DNA of 64,000 nt from an uncultured Eubacterium sp. (GTDB lineage: Bacteria; Bacillota; Clostridia; Lachnospirales; Lachnospiraceae). The translations under genes were made by a program, and so were the position numbers. Numbering within the stretch: the stretch's first letter is position 1; each line of letters opens with the position of its first letter. Shown here in pieces: positions 34,006 through 42,856 of this stretch. The notes beneath the pieces were generated by a model. It saw only the letters and a program-made list of their open reading frames with translations, searched no databases and was not told the origin of the DNA. The stretch lies in NCBI GenBank assembly GCA_934316845.1, contig CAKRDZ010000011.1, positions 1 through 64,000 of the forward strand, in the 5' to 3' direction.

Positions 34006-35982
34006 AATATTGTCAATTTCAAGATAAATTTCATACTGATCCGGTGGAAGAACGTCAAGCCACATGGCAATATAATATACCGCATTTTCAAATGTTTTCA
34101 TCGTCTGATAGGTGTCCTTAAAATCCACATACCAGGTCTTTTCTTTTCCATAAAAGATCACGGTCTGTATCGTGTGATCGACCTCACGGACATAAAATAC
34201 ATCTTCGCATCTGCGGTAGCGGATCGTCGAATCCGCAACATTTACTGCTGCCGTAAAATCCCATGCCGTCTCGCGTTCTTTTTCTGCCAGAACCGGACGT
34301 TTCAAATCTCCCAAAAGGTACTCTGTATTTTGTACAAGTGCCTTAGAAAGTGAGATCATATCCGGACAGAACTCGTGAGCGCGGAAAAATCCCGGTTTCA
34401 CATAATACTCACTCAAAATCTCCTCGGTGTCAAAATCCACCTCACGGATAAGTCCCAGATTTTCATCGATCTCCGGGACAAGGAACCCTGCCATAATGTA
34501 CAGTCTCCGATCTTCCTCGACAAAAATTGCATTCGATCGGATCTTTGACTTTGGACAGGCAATCCGCTTGTACAATTTTACCGTCTTTTCTTTCTCATTG
34601 ATCTCATAAAAACTGACATAACTTTTCTTGTCTTTATCAAAAAATTTGACCTTACGGCGTTTGTGCCAATGGTTGTCAAATACCATGATATAACGGATAT
34701 CCGGATTGTCATTTTGTTCCGGCTGCACTTCAAATACGGCATGCTGCTGATAAAACCACGGCACTTCTCCGATCGGAGTCAAAAGTTTTTCCGCCATCGG
34801 CGTGCCTTCCCAAAATCTTGGATCTGCCATCAGCCATTGGATTTCATCCGTACGCCAGTCAAATTTTGCAACCGAATGAATGTTTCGCATGGACACAAGC
34901 ATCGAATCCTGCGCCGTATCGTAAGAAGCTGAATTGATGTGCGCCCAGTCCATCATATCCTGATACGTATCATCAAATATATCTCCCAGTTTTATTTTGT
35001 GTACGATTGCTCCCGTCGCACGGTCAATTTCCAGCACAAGGTCTTCGGAATGTCCTTCCAGACTGTTTCCTGCCGTCAGAATATTTCCCTCCGGCGTTTT
35101 TTCCTCTACCGTGTGGTGTGCGCCATTTTTCACAAAATATGTACGTCCTACTCGTCCAAGATAATCCATATCGTACATTTGGATCGAATGCGGATTCGTA
35201 AAAGATGGCGCGGAAATATCCTGCTCCATAAAGAGGAACCGTCCTTTGGAAAGTGGAAAAATCCCATATCCTTTCGGTTTTCTGCGCAGATAATAACGGA
35301 TCTTTCCCTCGCGGTCAAACACGCAGGGTCTTATGTCGATCCCGCCCGCAATAAGGATATACGGAAAGGCCGACCGGGTATTGATCTTCGCTGGTTTTAC
35401 CACATCTTTCAGATCTTCCGGCAGTTCTTCCGTCTGCAGCATAAACGTGCGCGTATCGCACACTTCTTCCTGCTCGTCCAGCAATTCAATCTGTATTTTT
35501 GTCTCTCTTCCTGCATACAATCCGAGTATCGGGATGCGGTGGCGTTTTTCTGCCGGAAACTCCGATACAAAATTTGTCTCTTCGATGTCTCCAAAAACGG
35601 TTGTCCGCACGCGGTAATCCGTAACGGTCGTAAACATCACAAGTGCTGTCAATGGTGCCTCATCAAATGGGTCGATCACTGCCAGCATATTTTTAAATGT
35701 GTATTTGTCACTTCGTAACTGCAGTTCCAAAAACCAGTCTTTTGCCTGGGAAGTCAAAGAGTACATTTTTTCCTCTTTCACATTTCCCTTATAGTTAGCC
35801 TTGTCTAACCTCTCAAAAGTTGCTTCGTATTCTATCGAACCATGCGTCACCCACTCTTTGGGACGCAGCGTAACAGAGCCACCCTCGCCGTGAAGAACTG
35901 TCTTTTTATTGGCATTTTTCTGAATCTTCCACTCTGCCTGACGCGTTTTCACTTCTTCTTTTAATCTGTCGGATATCCTCAT
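33967..35982 (-). CDS. Arylsulfate sulfotransferase (ASST)-like protein, no signal peptide
   Basis: 671 residues. The C-terminal two thirds resemble the ASST beta-propeller: HSEDLVLEIDRATGAIVHKI, MMDWAHINSASYD, SMLVSMRNIHSVAKFDW, LMADPRFW and a His-rich VFDNHWHKR are the pieces that carry the catalytic and sulfate-binding histidines in the family. The first 200 residues are a beta-rich N domain. Classical ASST enzymes move sulfate between phenols in the periplasm and do not use PAPS. This one starts MRISDRLKEEVKTRQ with no signal sequence. ATG follows AGGTGAG and lies 8 bp after the APS kinase stop, so the two form an operon. The acceptor is unknown. Confidence 0.8.
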   Translation of the reverse strand: MRISDRLKEEVKTRQAEWKIQKNANKKTVLHGEGGSVTLRPKEWVTHGSIEYEATFERLDKANYKGNVKEEKMYSLTSQAKDWFLELQLRSDKYTFKNMLAVIDPFDEAPLTALVMFTTVTDYRVRTTVFGDIEETNFVSEFPAEKRHRIPILGLYAGRETKIQIELLDEQEEVCDTRTFMLQTEELPEDLKDVVKPAKINTRSAFPYILIAGGIDIRPCVFDREGKIRYYLRRKPKGYGIFPLSKGRFLFMEQDISAPSFTNPHSIQMYDMDYLGRVGRTYFVKNGAHHTVEEKTPEGNILTAGNSLEGHSEDLVLEIDRATGAIVHKIKLGDIFDDTYQDMMDWAHINSASYDTAQDSMLVSMRNIHSVAKFDWRTDEIQWLMADPRFWEGTPMAEKLLTPIGEVPWFYQQHAVFEVQPEQNDNPDIRYIMVFDNHWHKRRKVKFFDKDKKSYVSFYEINEKEKTVKLYKRIACPKSKIRSNAIFVEEDRRLYIMAGFLVPEIDENLGLIREVDFDTEEILSEYYVKPGFFRAHEFCPDMISLSKALVQNTEYLLGDLKRPVLAEKERETAWDFTAAVNVADSTIRYRRCEDVFYVREVDHTIQTVIFYGKEKTWYVDFKDTYQTMKTFENAVYYIAMWLDVLPPDQYEIYLEIDNILQNTGKKIVKQK

Positions 35983-35990
35983 TTTCTCAC

Positions 35991-36566
35991 CTACATCATA
36001 ATGTAATCAAAAATCTGTTTTGCACATTCTGCTGCCGTATATTTTTTCGTATCTGCAATCAATTCCGGAGCCACCGGTTCTTCGTAACTCGAATCTTTTC
36101 CCGTAAAATTCTTGATCTGCTTTTTATACAATCCCTTGGGATCACGCTCCATACAAGTCTCCAGATCGGTATTCACATACACCTCAACAAAGTTCCCCTC
36201 GCCGGCGCGCTCTCTCGCCACGCGGCGCATCTCGCGAAATGGAGAAATAAAAGAAACCAGTGTAATGATTCCGGCATCACGAAACAACGCCGCGATTTCT
36301 CCAATCCGGCGGATATTTTCATTTCGGTCTTCATCCGAAAATCCCAGATCCGAATTGATCCCACATCGAATATTGTCACCGTCTAAAAGGTATACGGCTT
36401 TTCCCACCTCATTTAACATTTTTTCCAATTCTACAGCGATCGTCGATTTTCCGGAACCGGACAAACCGGTAAACCAGATAACCTTTCCCTGCTGCCCCAA
36501 TACCCGGCATCGATCCTCGTAAGATACTTTATTATCCTGCCAGATTACATTTTCGTTCTTCTTCAT
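35991..36566 (-). CDS. cysC: Adenylylsulfate (APS) kinase
   Basis: Phosphorylates APS at the 3' position to give PAPS, the universal sulfate donor. The 191-residue product shows the P-loop GLSGSGKSTIAVELEK, the YLLDGDNIRCGINSDLGFS substrate segment, FISPFREMRRVAR and the lid region DPKGLYKKQIKNFTGKDSSYE, all typical of a single-domain CysC. No ATP sulfurylase (cysND or sat) or PAPS reductase is next to it, so APS must come from elsewhere. It leads a two-gene unit with the ASST-like gene and has its own promoter and structured leader. ATG with a spaced AAAGGATTAGAG upstream. Confidence 0.93.
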   Translation of the reverse strand: MKKNENVIWQDNKVSYEDRCRVLGQQGKVIWFTGLSGSGKSTIAVELEKMLNEVGKAVYLLDGDNIRCGINSDLGFSDEDRNENIRRIGEIAALFRDAGIITLVSFISPFREMRRVARERAGEGNFVEVYVNTDLETCMERDPKGLYKKQIKNFTGKDSSYEEPVAPELIADTKKYTAAECAKQIFDYIMM

Positions 36567-36599
36567 ATTTTGCTCTAATCCTTTTAATTTTAGTTATTC

Positions 36600-36716
36600 C
36601 GCATACGCACGAATTGCTCCTTGAGGTAACGCCCCCTCACCTTCGTTCGGCGGCAAGTCGTCGGCACTATGATACGAATTGCTCCGCTGCTATCGCAGCT
36701 CCCACAATTCTACAAC
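36600..36716 (-). ncRNA. Structured leader of the APS kinase operon
   Basis: The predicted transcript begins with a hairpin (36715-36673): GAATTGT/GCAATTC enclosing GCTGC/GCAGC. It differs from the one at 14606-14648 at only 4 of 43 positions, and the changes keep the pairing. A second GGAGCAATTCGT occurs further along (36620-36609). About 150 nt separate the start site from the ATG. Regulatory role inferred. Confidence 0.55.
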
Positions 36717-36725
36717 CATAAGTTT

Positions 36726-36754
36726 ATATTACAATTTTGTTACAAATTTGTCAA
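36726..36754 (-). promoter_or_regulatory. Promoter for cysC
   Basis: Minus-strand TTGACA (36754-36749, overlapping the upstream stop codon) and TAATAT (36731-36726), spacer 17 bp. Confidence 0.65.
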
Positions 36755-37392
36755 TTTTTTTCTTCTTTTACTTCTCCCGTTTTCATATCATGCGACAGCG
36801 GATAAATCACGCCATCACTCATGACAACTCGTCCCAGATACTGCAGGTCGGTATAACTGTAATAAACAACCACATCGCTTACCGGATACTCCTTCGTATC
36901 GTATTTCTGAGCATACTGGTGGATCTGATGTCTCGCGATAAACGGATAGAGCGGATTGCGGAATAAAGTTATTCCGACGGCAAGAGCTATGATGATCCCC
37001 AGTCCGCAGAACAAAATACGCAGGCTGATATGGCGGTCTTTGCGAAATGCCATGCGCACAAGCAAACCTGCCGCAATTCCGATCAGTAAAAACAAAAGCA
37101 CTGCCGGCAGGATCTTCACTATAATTTCTATTTTGGAAGTATCCACGTAGCCAAGGCCATCCTGTGGATCCTCGATAATCTGAAATACGATAGACGTCAG
37201 CGCTGTCGTCCCAAGCAGTATAAAACTCCATTTTTTCAGGGCGACTGCCGCCAGAAGTCCGATAATCGGCAAAACGACTACGATCTGCGGAAGATCATAA
37301 TACATATAAAACTGCATATATTCCCACAATGCCGCAATGGAAAAAATTACCAAAAACAGCACATTCATAATTTTCTTAAACCGTTCTTTCAC
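36751..37392 (-). CDS. Integral membrane protein of unknown function
   Basis: 213 residues with about five transmembrane helices (near 10-28, 33-50, 54-70, 88-110 and 124-146) and a C-terminal soluble part ending YSYTDLQYLGRVVMSDGVIYPL. I do not recognise the family. The frame starts at GTG with AAAGGAATTG somewhat far upstream, so the exact start is uncertain. It stands alone between the APS kinase operon and spmB, all on the minus strand. Confidence 0.65.
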   Translation of the reverse strand: MKERFKKIMNVLFLVIFSIAALWEYMQFYMYYDLPQIVVVLPIIGLLAAVALKKWSFILLGTTALTSIVFQIIEDPQDGLGYVDTSKIEIIVKILPAVLLFLLIGIAAGLLVRMAFRKDRHISLRILFCGLGIIIALAVGITLFRNPLYPFIARHQIHQYAQKYDTKEYPVSDVVVYYSYTDLQYLGRVVMSDGVIYPLSHDMKTGEVKEEKN

Positions 37393-37496
37393 TCTTTACA
37401 ATTCCTTTCTTTCGTTCTCTGTGAATCCTATTATACACTATCTGACAGTATTTGTGCAAGCGAAAAAGCATTCCCACACGTTTCCGTATGCCGCTT

Positions 37497-38018
37497 TCAC
37501 ACCCCGACTAGCAGCGTCGATACGACAATCCCGACCAGCGTCGCAAACAGCGCACCGGCAAGAGTATATCTTGTCTTTGTCACCTTCGCCGTCATAAAAT
37601 ACACACTCATTGTGTAGAAAATCGTCTCCGAGCAGCTCATCAGCACCGATGCCAGCACTCCCAGGCGGCTGTCCGGACCAAACTGTTTGTATATATCGAG
37701 AAGAAGACTTGTCGCCGCCGAAGAAGAAAACATTTTTACGGTCACAAGCGGCACCAGTTCCGAGGGAAAATGAAGCCGCTCGGTCAGCGGCGCGATCACA
37801 GTTGCGACATATCCCAGTGTACCGGATTCCCTTAAAATTCCAATGGCGATCATAAGGCCGATGAGAGTCGGAAGAATCTTGTAAACAGTCTTAAAACCAT
37901 CCACGGCGCCTTCGATAAATGCGTCAAAAATATCGACTTTCTGCAGCAGTCCATAACCGGTCACCAGAATCAAAACAAGCGGGATCATGCTGTCGGAAAG
38001 ATAATACATAAATCTCAT
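37497..38018 (-). CDS. spmB: Spore maturation protein B
   Basis: SpmB and its partner SpmA are nucleoside-recognition (Gate) domain membrane proteins needed for core dehydration of spores in Bacillus. The product of about 173 residues begins MRFMYYLSDSMIPLVLILV and has the Gate-domain pattern DAFIEGAVDGFKTVYKILP and FSSSAATSLLLDIYKQFGPDS. The start is set at 38018, because GGAGGAAAGG precedes it and the ATG overlaps the spmA stop as ATGA. Presence of the pair suggests the host can sporulate or descends from a spore former. Confidence 0.92.
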   Translation of the reverse strand: MRFMYYLSDSMIPLVLILVTGYGLLQKVDIFDAFIEGAVDGFKTVYKILPTLIGLMIAIGILRESGTLGYVATVIAPLTERLHFPSELVPLVTVKMFSSSAATSLLLDIYKQFGPDSRLGVLASVLMSCSETIFYTMSVYFMTAKVTKTRYTLAGALFATLVGIVVSTLLVGV

Positions 38019-38626
38019 GCCTTTCCTCCTTCCCGCCGTTTGGCGCATTTTCTCGCAATCACCGAAAACAATACGCCGGCCGCCGTTGAAAACAGGGTTG
38101 CCACCAGTCCCATGCCAAGGATCGCCGTCGGTGACACCGATCCATACTGGCTGCGGTACGCTATAATATTGACCGGAATGAGCTGCAGCGACGAAATGTT
38201 AATGATAAGAAACGTACACATATCCGTGCTTGCGACATTTCCTGTCTCGCCATTTTCTTTCTGCCACTCGCGGAGTGCCGCCATTGCTTTCAAACCATAC
38301 GGGGTTGCCGCCCAGCCAAGTCCCAGCACATTGGCGATGATATTGGCAGCAATGTACTCATTTGCCTCGTGTTCCCGCGGGATATCCGGAAATAAAAAAC
38401 GTAAAACCGGTCTGAGCGCCCTCGTCATGGCATCGATCAAACCGGCTTTCTTCGCCACATTCATAATTCCTGTCCACATCGACATGACCCCAAGCATCGT
38501 GATACAGAGCATCACCGCCTCCTTCGACGAATCGATGGCTGCCGTGCCGACATTTCCAATTTTTCCCTGAAAGGCAGCGACGGCGATCCCGATCACAATC
38601 ATCGCTCCCCACAATTTATTAAGCAT
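38015..38626 (-). CDS. spmA: Spore maturation protein A
   Basis: A 203-residue membrane protein, partner of SpmB. Visible are the N-terminal segment MLNKLWGAMIVIGI, the Gate-domain motif DSSKEAVMLCITMLGVMSMW and NVLGLGWAATPYGLKAM, as in SpmA of Bacillus. ATG after AGAGGGAAATTGC. It overlaps spmB by 4 bp, so translation is coupled. Function as described for SpmB. Confidence 0.92.
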   Translation of the reverse strand: MLNKLWGAMIVIGIAVAAFQGKIGNVGTAAIDSSKEAVMLCITMLGVMSMWTGIMNVAKKAGLIDAMTRALRPVLRFLFPDIPREHEANEYIAANIIANVLGLGWAATPYGLKAMAALREWQKENGETGNVASTDMCTFLIINISSLQLIPVNIIAYRSQYGSVSPTAILGMGLVATLFSTAAGVLFSVIARKCAKRREGGKA

Positions 38627-38686
38627 GCAATTTCCCTCTGCTGCGCATTTTTACATTATACGCCGGACGCAGGGAAAATATGCGGC

Positions 38687-40111
38687 TTAAGAGTTCTGGT
38701 ACAAATCCTCCAGCGTAAGGAGAACTACATTATTATCTTCGAGTGAATCAAACCATTCCGTGAATCCGGACATGGAAAATAGCACATATTTTTCAATATG
38801 ATATTTTAGTTTGATCTGATTTCCCCGGCGTATGAGTGTTTCATATACTTTCTTATCGATCTTTTCATTTTTAAATTTGCACTCGCCTAAAACTACTTTC
38901 TTTTCCGGTTCGGATAAGCCTACCACATCAATATCCGCTGACTGCGAACACTTCTTTCCCTCTGCATTTGTAATAGACTCCGTTCCCCACCAGACTCCAA
39001 CATTGGTAATAAAGCATCCAAATTTTTCCAGAACTCCTTCTTTAAGCGTATAATATCTGCACATTTCTTCAAAAACCGCTCCCATAAACGAATGAAGTTC
39101 CGGTTTCACGACCTTATTATAATACATTTCCCCCTGCCCGATCTCAATTACGCTCGTCGCCTTTGGGATAAATTCATACCAAAACTTAAACATAAAATCC
39201 TTTAAAACATATTGTGTCTTTTTCTTATTTTTCTCTTCTGTAATACATTTTCTCTTTTGTACCAGACCTACATTTATCAATTTCTCCAACGAATACAAAA
39301 CTGCAGGTGAGGTTTCGCCAAGTTTTGTTGCTATTTCATTTACTGTATTTTTTCCATAGGCAATCTGCTCAATGATATTATTCACCAACGATATGTCTGA
39401 AAATTCCTGCGTCAGCAAGTTTCTTGTCTCATCATATAAATATCCATCCGTTTTAAAAAATAATCTTACAATATTTTCATCGAGACTTTTGCACGGATCT
39501 ATCATCGAAAGATATTTTGCCACGCCACCTGTAATTCCATAACAGACTGCCTTGTCCCTGGCGCAATATTCCGGGACAAATTTGGCAGCATCCAGATAAT
39601 CAAACGGCTCTAATTTAATCTGCGAATCTCTTCTGCCAAACAGCGGACTCTTTTCGCTTAATACCTTGTTTTCCATAAAACTCAGAGCAGAACCGCATAA
39701 GATGATTTTTATATTTGTATCCTTCCATGAAGTGTCCATATATTTTTGTAAAACCGATAAAAGTGCTTCGTCCTTCTCTGCCCAGTACGGCAGTTCATCA
39801 ATTACCAGCAGTACTTTTTCCTGCTGCACATTTTTCCCAATAAAATCAAAAACTGCATCCAGCGAAGGAAATAACAGTTCAATGTCGTCATGAAAGAAAA
39901 AGGACGCGGCCTGTCTGGAGAAAAGTTCGAGATTTCTTTCTTTTCCCACTTTCGTAGCCGTATAAAAAATGACCTTTTTCTGCTTTATAAATTCGGTGAT
40001 CAACGTTGATTTACCAATGCGCCGGCGGCCATAGATAACCATCATACCGCATCCATCTTTATTGTAAAACTCCTGCAGAGATTGTAATTCCCTCTCTCTT
40101 CCAATAAACAT
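38687..40111 (-). CDS. ATPase_2 / DUF234 family AAA protein
   Basis: About 474 residues. It opens MFIGRERELQSLQEFYNKD, then the archaeal-type ATPase_2 domain with Walker A YGRRRIGKSTL and Walker B VLLVIDELPYW, a winged-helix segment (NEIATKLGETSPAVLYSLEKL) and a C-terminal DUF234 domain with a PD-(D/E)XK-like ending (SADIDVVGLSEPEKKVVLGECKF). Function is unknown in this widespread family. The start is taken at 40111, where AGGGGGAA is well placed; the longer frame reads into an A/T-rich stretch of degenerate short repeats that encodes only Leu/Lys/Ile. Confidence 0.85.
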   Translation of the reverse strand: MFIGRERELQSLQEFYNKDGCGMMVIYGRRRIGKSTLITEFIKQKKVIFYTATKVGKERNLELFSRQAASFFFHDDIELLFPSLDAVFDFIGKNVQQEKVLLVIDELPYWAEKDEALLSVLQKYMDTSWKDTNIKIILCGSALSFMENKVLSEKSPLFGRRDSQIKLEPFDYLDAAKFVPEYCARDKAVCYGITGGVAKYLSMIDPCKSLDENIVRLFFKTDGYLYDETRNLLTQEFSDISLVNNIIEQIAYGKNTVNEIATKLGETSPAVLYSLEKLINVGLVQKRKCITEEKNKKKTQYVLKDFMFKFWYEFIPKATSVIEIGQGEMYYNKVVKPELHSFMGAVFEEMCRYYTLKEGVLEKFGCFITNVGVWWGTESITNAEGKKCSQSADIDVVGLSEPEKKVVLGECKFKNEKIDKKVYETLIRRGNQIKLKYHIEKYVLFSMSGFTEWFDSLEDNNVVLLTLEDLYQNS

Positions 40112-40263
40112 GTCCATTCCCCCTTTTACTAAAAACAATTTAACTAAAATAATTTTTAATAAAATCATTTTTAATAAAAATAACACATTTTTTCAAACTT
40201 AGCAACCCTGTTTTATCAAAAACCTCTCTTTTTTACGTGATACTAAGCATCAATCTCCCCCTG

Positions 40264-40533
40264 TCATATCAGAACCAGCGCTCCCATAAACAACGCCAGT
40301 ATAATCGCATATACCAGGCTGATCACAGCGAGCGTGTAATCCTGTTTTCTCTCCTGCTGCAAAACGGCAACCACACTTAAAATGATGGCGGGCAGCTGCC
40401 ATACCACCAGCACATCTCCCCTTTGCTGGATCATCGTATCCGTTATCCAGCAGGCAGTCACCATTACCGGCATACAGGTCATTGATAATACGTAGGAAAC
40501 AATATAGCAGATTACACTAAAATTTCTATTCAT
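40264..40533 (-). CDS. Small membrane protein, function unknown
   Basis: 89 residues with three predicted transmembrane helices (about 5-25, 41-57 and 65-88). No family recognised. ATG after AAAGGAGAGG. It follows the next small membrane protein gene by 27 bp on the same strand, so both are probably expressed together. Confidence 0.6.
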   Translation of the reverse strand: MNRNFSVICYIVSYVLSMTCMPVMVTACWITDTMIQQRGDVLVVWQLPAIILSVVAVLQQERKQDYTLAVISLVYAIILALFMGALVLI

Positions 40534-40560
40534 GGCACATCCTCTCCTTTCTGCTGCGAA

Positions 40561-40902
40561 TTATCCAAAATGCGATGTGTCCCAGCTTGCCAAGCCTGTC
40601 AACAGCATGGATAGAAAGCTGTTGGCTGTAAAAAAGACCAGTGCAACGATCAGACAGATCACTCCCATTTTTTGCTTATCCGGATTTCGCTGAATATAAC
40701 GTATCGCAACAAAAGCCGCCGCTGCCTGGCAGATTGGTGCGGACCATATAAAAATCATAACAAACGCAGAAGGAAGTGAATCCTGAATTTCCTCCGGAAA
40801 TATGCTTCCCAGAAACGCGGAAAATAATTGCACCGAACGCGCCGCAAATGTTAATATCAGGGAAATAATATATCCTTGATCTTCTCTCTTTTTATTTTGC
40901 AT
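40561..40902 (-). CDS. Small membrane protein, function unknown
   Basis: 113 residues with three predicted transmembrane helices (about 10-30, 45-70 and 78-103). A short charged N terminus, MQNKKREDQG, precedes the first helix. No family recognised. ATG after AAAAGGAGAGG. It sits 30 bp after azlD and may be read with azlCD, though nothing in the sequence links it to amino acid export. Confidence 0.6.
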   Translation of the reverse strand: MQNKKREDQGYIISLILTFAARSVQLFSAFLGSIFPEEIQDSLPSAFVMIFIWSAPICQAAAAFVAIRYIQRNPDKQKMGVICLIVALVFFTANSFLSMLLTGLASWDTSHFG

Positions 40903-40932
40903 AAAACCTCTCCTTTTAATGTAAAACTCCGT

Positions 40933-41250
40933 TTACGTCAGCCACAACAAAACCATATATACCACCGTTCCGATCAGTATACTAAACAGTGTATTGTGCT
41001 TCCATTTGTAAGTTACTGCAACAACCAGTCCGGCGGCAAGCTGCCAGATTCCGGTCTGGGTGAAATTTCCGCGCACGTCCTTCAGACAGTAAACGACCAG
41101 CACAGCCATGATCGCCGGCGGCAGATTTTTCCCAAGAATTTCCAACCAAGAAGGAATTTTCCGCTCACCGTGAAAGAGCAAAAACGGAAAGGCGCGCAGA
41201 AAAAATGTAATCGCAGCGCCAAGTCCGATCATCAGCCACACCTTACTCAT
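40933..41250 (-). CDS. azlD: Branched-chain amino acid export subunit AzlD
   Basis: The small partner of AzlC, together forming an exporter of branched-chain amino acids (and 4-azaleucine resistance in Bacillus). About 105 residues with four helices; the pattern ITFFLRAFPFLLFHGERKIPSWLEILGKNLPPAIM is typical of AzlD. The ATG at 41250 is preferred; a GTG three codons earlier is in frame and lies inside the likely ribosome site. It overlaps the azlC stop by 8 bp, so translation is coupled. Confidence 0.9.
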   Translation of the reverse strand: MSKVWLMIGLGAAITFFLRAFPFLLFHGERKIPSWLEILGKNLPPAIMAVLVVYCLKDVRGNFTQTGIWQLAAGLVVAVTYKWKHNTLFSILIGTVVYMVLLWLT

Positions 41251-41929
41251 GTCTGCCACCTTCTTTCGCCCGGAATAACAAAAGCACCGCAGAAGTCACC
41301 AAAAGTGCAGGCAGCATAAAATTTGATTTTCCAAACACGAACAGACTGGCAATTCCGATCAGCATTCCGGTCATCGCGGGTCTGTGATCCTTGGAATTTT
41401 CCCATTGATCGATAAAAATAATGATAAAAAGCGCCGTCATGCAAAAATCAATTCCCTCCAGCCGGAACGGGATAAGCTGTCCGAGCACACCGCCGACAAC
41501 GCTTCCGAAAATCCAGTATAAATGGCTGAAAAGGGCGATAAAAAACATCGTATCCTGCTTTTCTCTGCGCGGAAGATGCAGCGTGCTGTTGACCGCGTAT
41601 GTTTCATCGGTGAGTGTCTGAACCATGTACCATTTGCGGTGTTTCATCTCATTGAAGTCATCAAGATACGATAAACTGTAAAAACTCTGGCGGCTGTTCA
41701 TCAGAAATGCCGTGAGTGCCACCGTGACCAAAGACGCACCGCTGCTCAAAAAGGTAATGAGGACAAATTGAAATGCACCGGTATATACGGCTGCACTTGC
41801 TGCCAGCGAGATGTACCACGCAAAACCGGATTTCTGCATCATCATTCCGTAGGCAATGCTCATAAACACATAACTGCATAAAATCGGTATGGATTTATAA
41901 AAAGCATGTTTGATCGTCTTTTTGTCCAT
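41243..41929 (-). CDS. azlC: Branched-chain amino acid exporter AzlC
   Basis: The large subunit of the AzlCD exporter. About 228 residues with six or seven helices; PILCSYVFMSIAYGMMMQKSGF, YTGAFQFVLITFLSSGA and FLMNSRQSFYSLSYLDDF match the family. The ATG at 41929 (MDKKTIKHAF) is chosen because AGAAGGTAG precedes it and because the longer frame adds only a Lys/Glu-rich stretch with no ribosome site. No lrp-type regulator is adjacent. Confidence 0.88.
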   Translation of the reverse strand: MDKKTIKHAFYKSIPILCSYVFMSIAYGMMMQKSGFAWYISLAASAAVYTGAFQFVLITFLSSGASLVTVALTAFLMNSRQSFYSLSYLDDFNEMKHRKWYMVQTLTDETYAVNSTLHLPRREKQDTMFFIALFSHLYWIFGSVVGGVLGQLIPFRLEGIDFCMTALFIIIFIDQWENSKDHRPAMTGMLIGIASLFVFGKSNFMLPALLVTSAVLLLFRAKEGGRHE

Positions 41930-42076
41930 TTGTTCTACCTTCTCGTCTCTTTTGTTTTTTCTCTTTTTGTTCATTATGTCATGTCACCAAACGAAGCTTG
42001 ATGACATGCGCATGCCTCAGCATGCTTCATTATACCATATCTTTTCTCAATTTTCCATAAATTTTCGGCTTTTCAT

Positions 42077-42105
42077 TTGCATTTTTCTTTCAAATATGGT
42101 ATTCT
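42077..42105 (+). promoter_or_regulatory. Promoter for the lipoprotein gene
   Basis: TTGCAT (42077-42082) and TATTCT (42100-42105), spacer 17 bp, about 60 bp before the ATG. Confidence 0.5.
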
Positions 42106-42166
42106 CTATATAACTAAAGCAATATACTATTAAAAAGAACTATTATAAAAATAAGGAGGAGCAAGT

Positions 42167-42775
42167 ATGAAGTTAAAACGCTTTTTATCATTATGTGCTG
42201 TCAGCATTTTTGCCGCAGCACTGCTTGCAGGATGTTCCTCAGACAATACCCCAGACACCCAGACATCAGCAGATACAACATCCTCGGACAGTTCACAGAC
42301 AGATACTTCTTCGGATCCACAGGATACCTCTTCGGACGATTCGGAGAAAAAATCCACATCGGTTGCCATCCCTTGGAATGAGGTGTCCGATGGATATGAA
42401 GATGCTGCCGCAGAAGCAAAAAATGAAGTTGTCAACGCCTCATCTATTTCAAAAGATGACTTAAAAGCATGGTCTTCTACGATCCGGAAAGATTATAAAG
42501 TGATCAAAGACGGTGTGACAAAAGCAAACAAAGAATCCGCCAAAGAAATGTTTGTAACAGGTGCTAAGATTGAAGCTCTTTCAGAACGTTCCAGCGATGT
42601 ATCCGATGAAGAATTTGTCCGTCTTGGTACAACGGCAAAAGATTTTGTAAAGGCTCTGCACGGCAGTGGTTCCACCTCCCTTTCCGATGCCAATTACGAT
42701 CTTGACACCGGTCTTACCGTAACAAAAAAACTGGGTGATGACAAATGGAATGCCTTAGTAAAAAAATTAAACTAA
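42167..42775 (+). CDS. Lipoprotein of unknown function
   Basis: 202 residues. A signal peptide ends in the lipobox LLAGC at residues 20-24, so it should be lipid-anchored on the outer face of the membrane. A Ser/Thr/Asp-rich linker (about 25-65) leads to a helical domain with no family I can name (EDAAAEAKNEVVNASSISKD ... LSERSSDVSDEEFVRLG). ATG after AAGGAGGAGC. Single gene with promoter and terminator. Confidence 0.8.
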   Translation: MKLKRFLSLCAVSIFAAALLAGCSSDNTPDTQTSADTTSSDSSQTDTSSDPQDTSSDDSEKKSTSVAIPWNEVSDGYEDAAAEAKNEVVNASSISKDDLKAWSSTIRKDYKVIKDGVTKANKESAKEMFVTGAKIEALSERSSDVSDEEFVRLGTTAKDFVKALHGSGSTSLSDANYDLDTGLTVTKKLGDDKWNALVKKLN

Positions 42776-42817
42776 GTATTGATTTTCCGCGCCGCAAGGC
42801 GCACCCTTTTAAAAAAG

Positions 42818-42849
42818 GGATGCTCTCACGACGAGGGCATCCTTTTTTT
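42818..42849 (+). terminator. Terminator after the lipoprotein gene
   Basis: GGATGC pairs with GCATCC, with CTC/GAG above and a one-base bulge, followed by seven T. It lies between convergent genes. Confidence 0.85.
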
Positions 42850-42856
42850 ATCTTCT

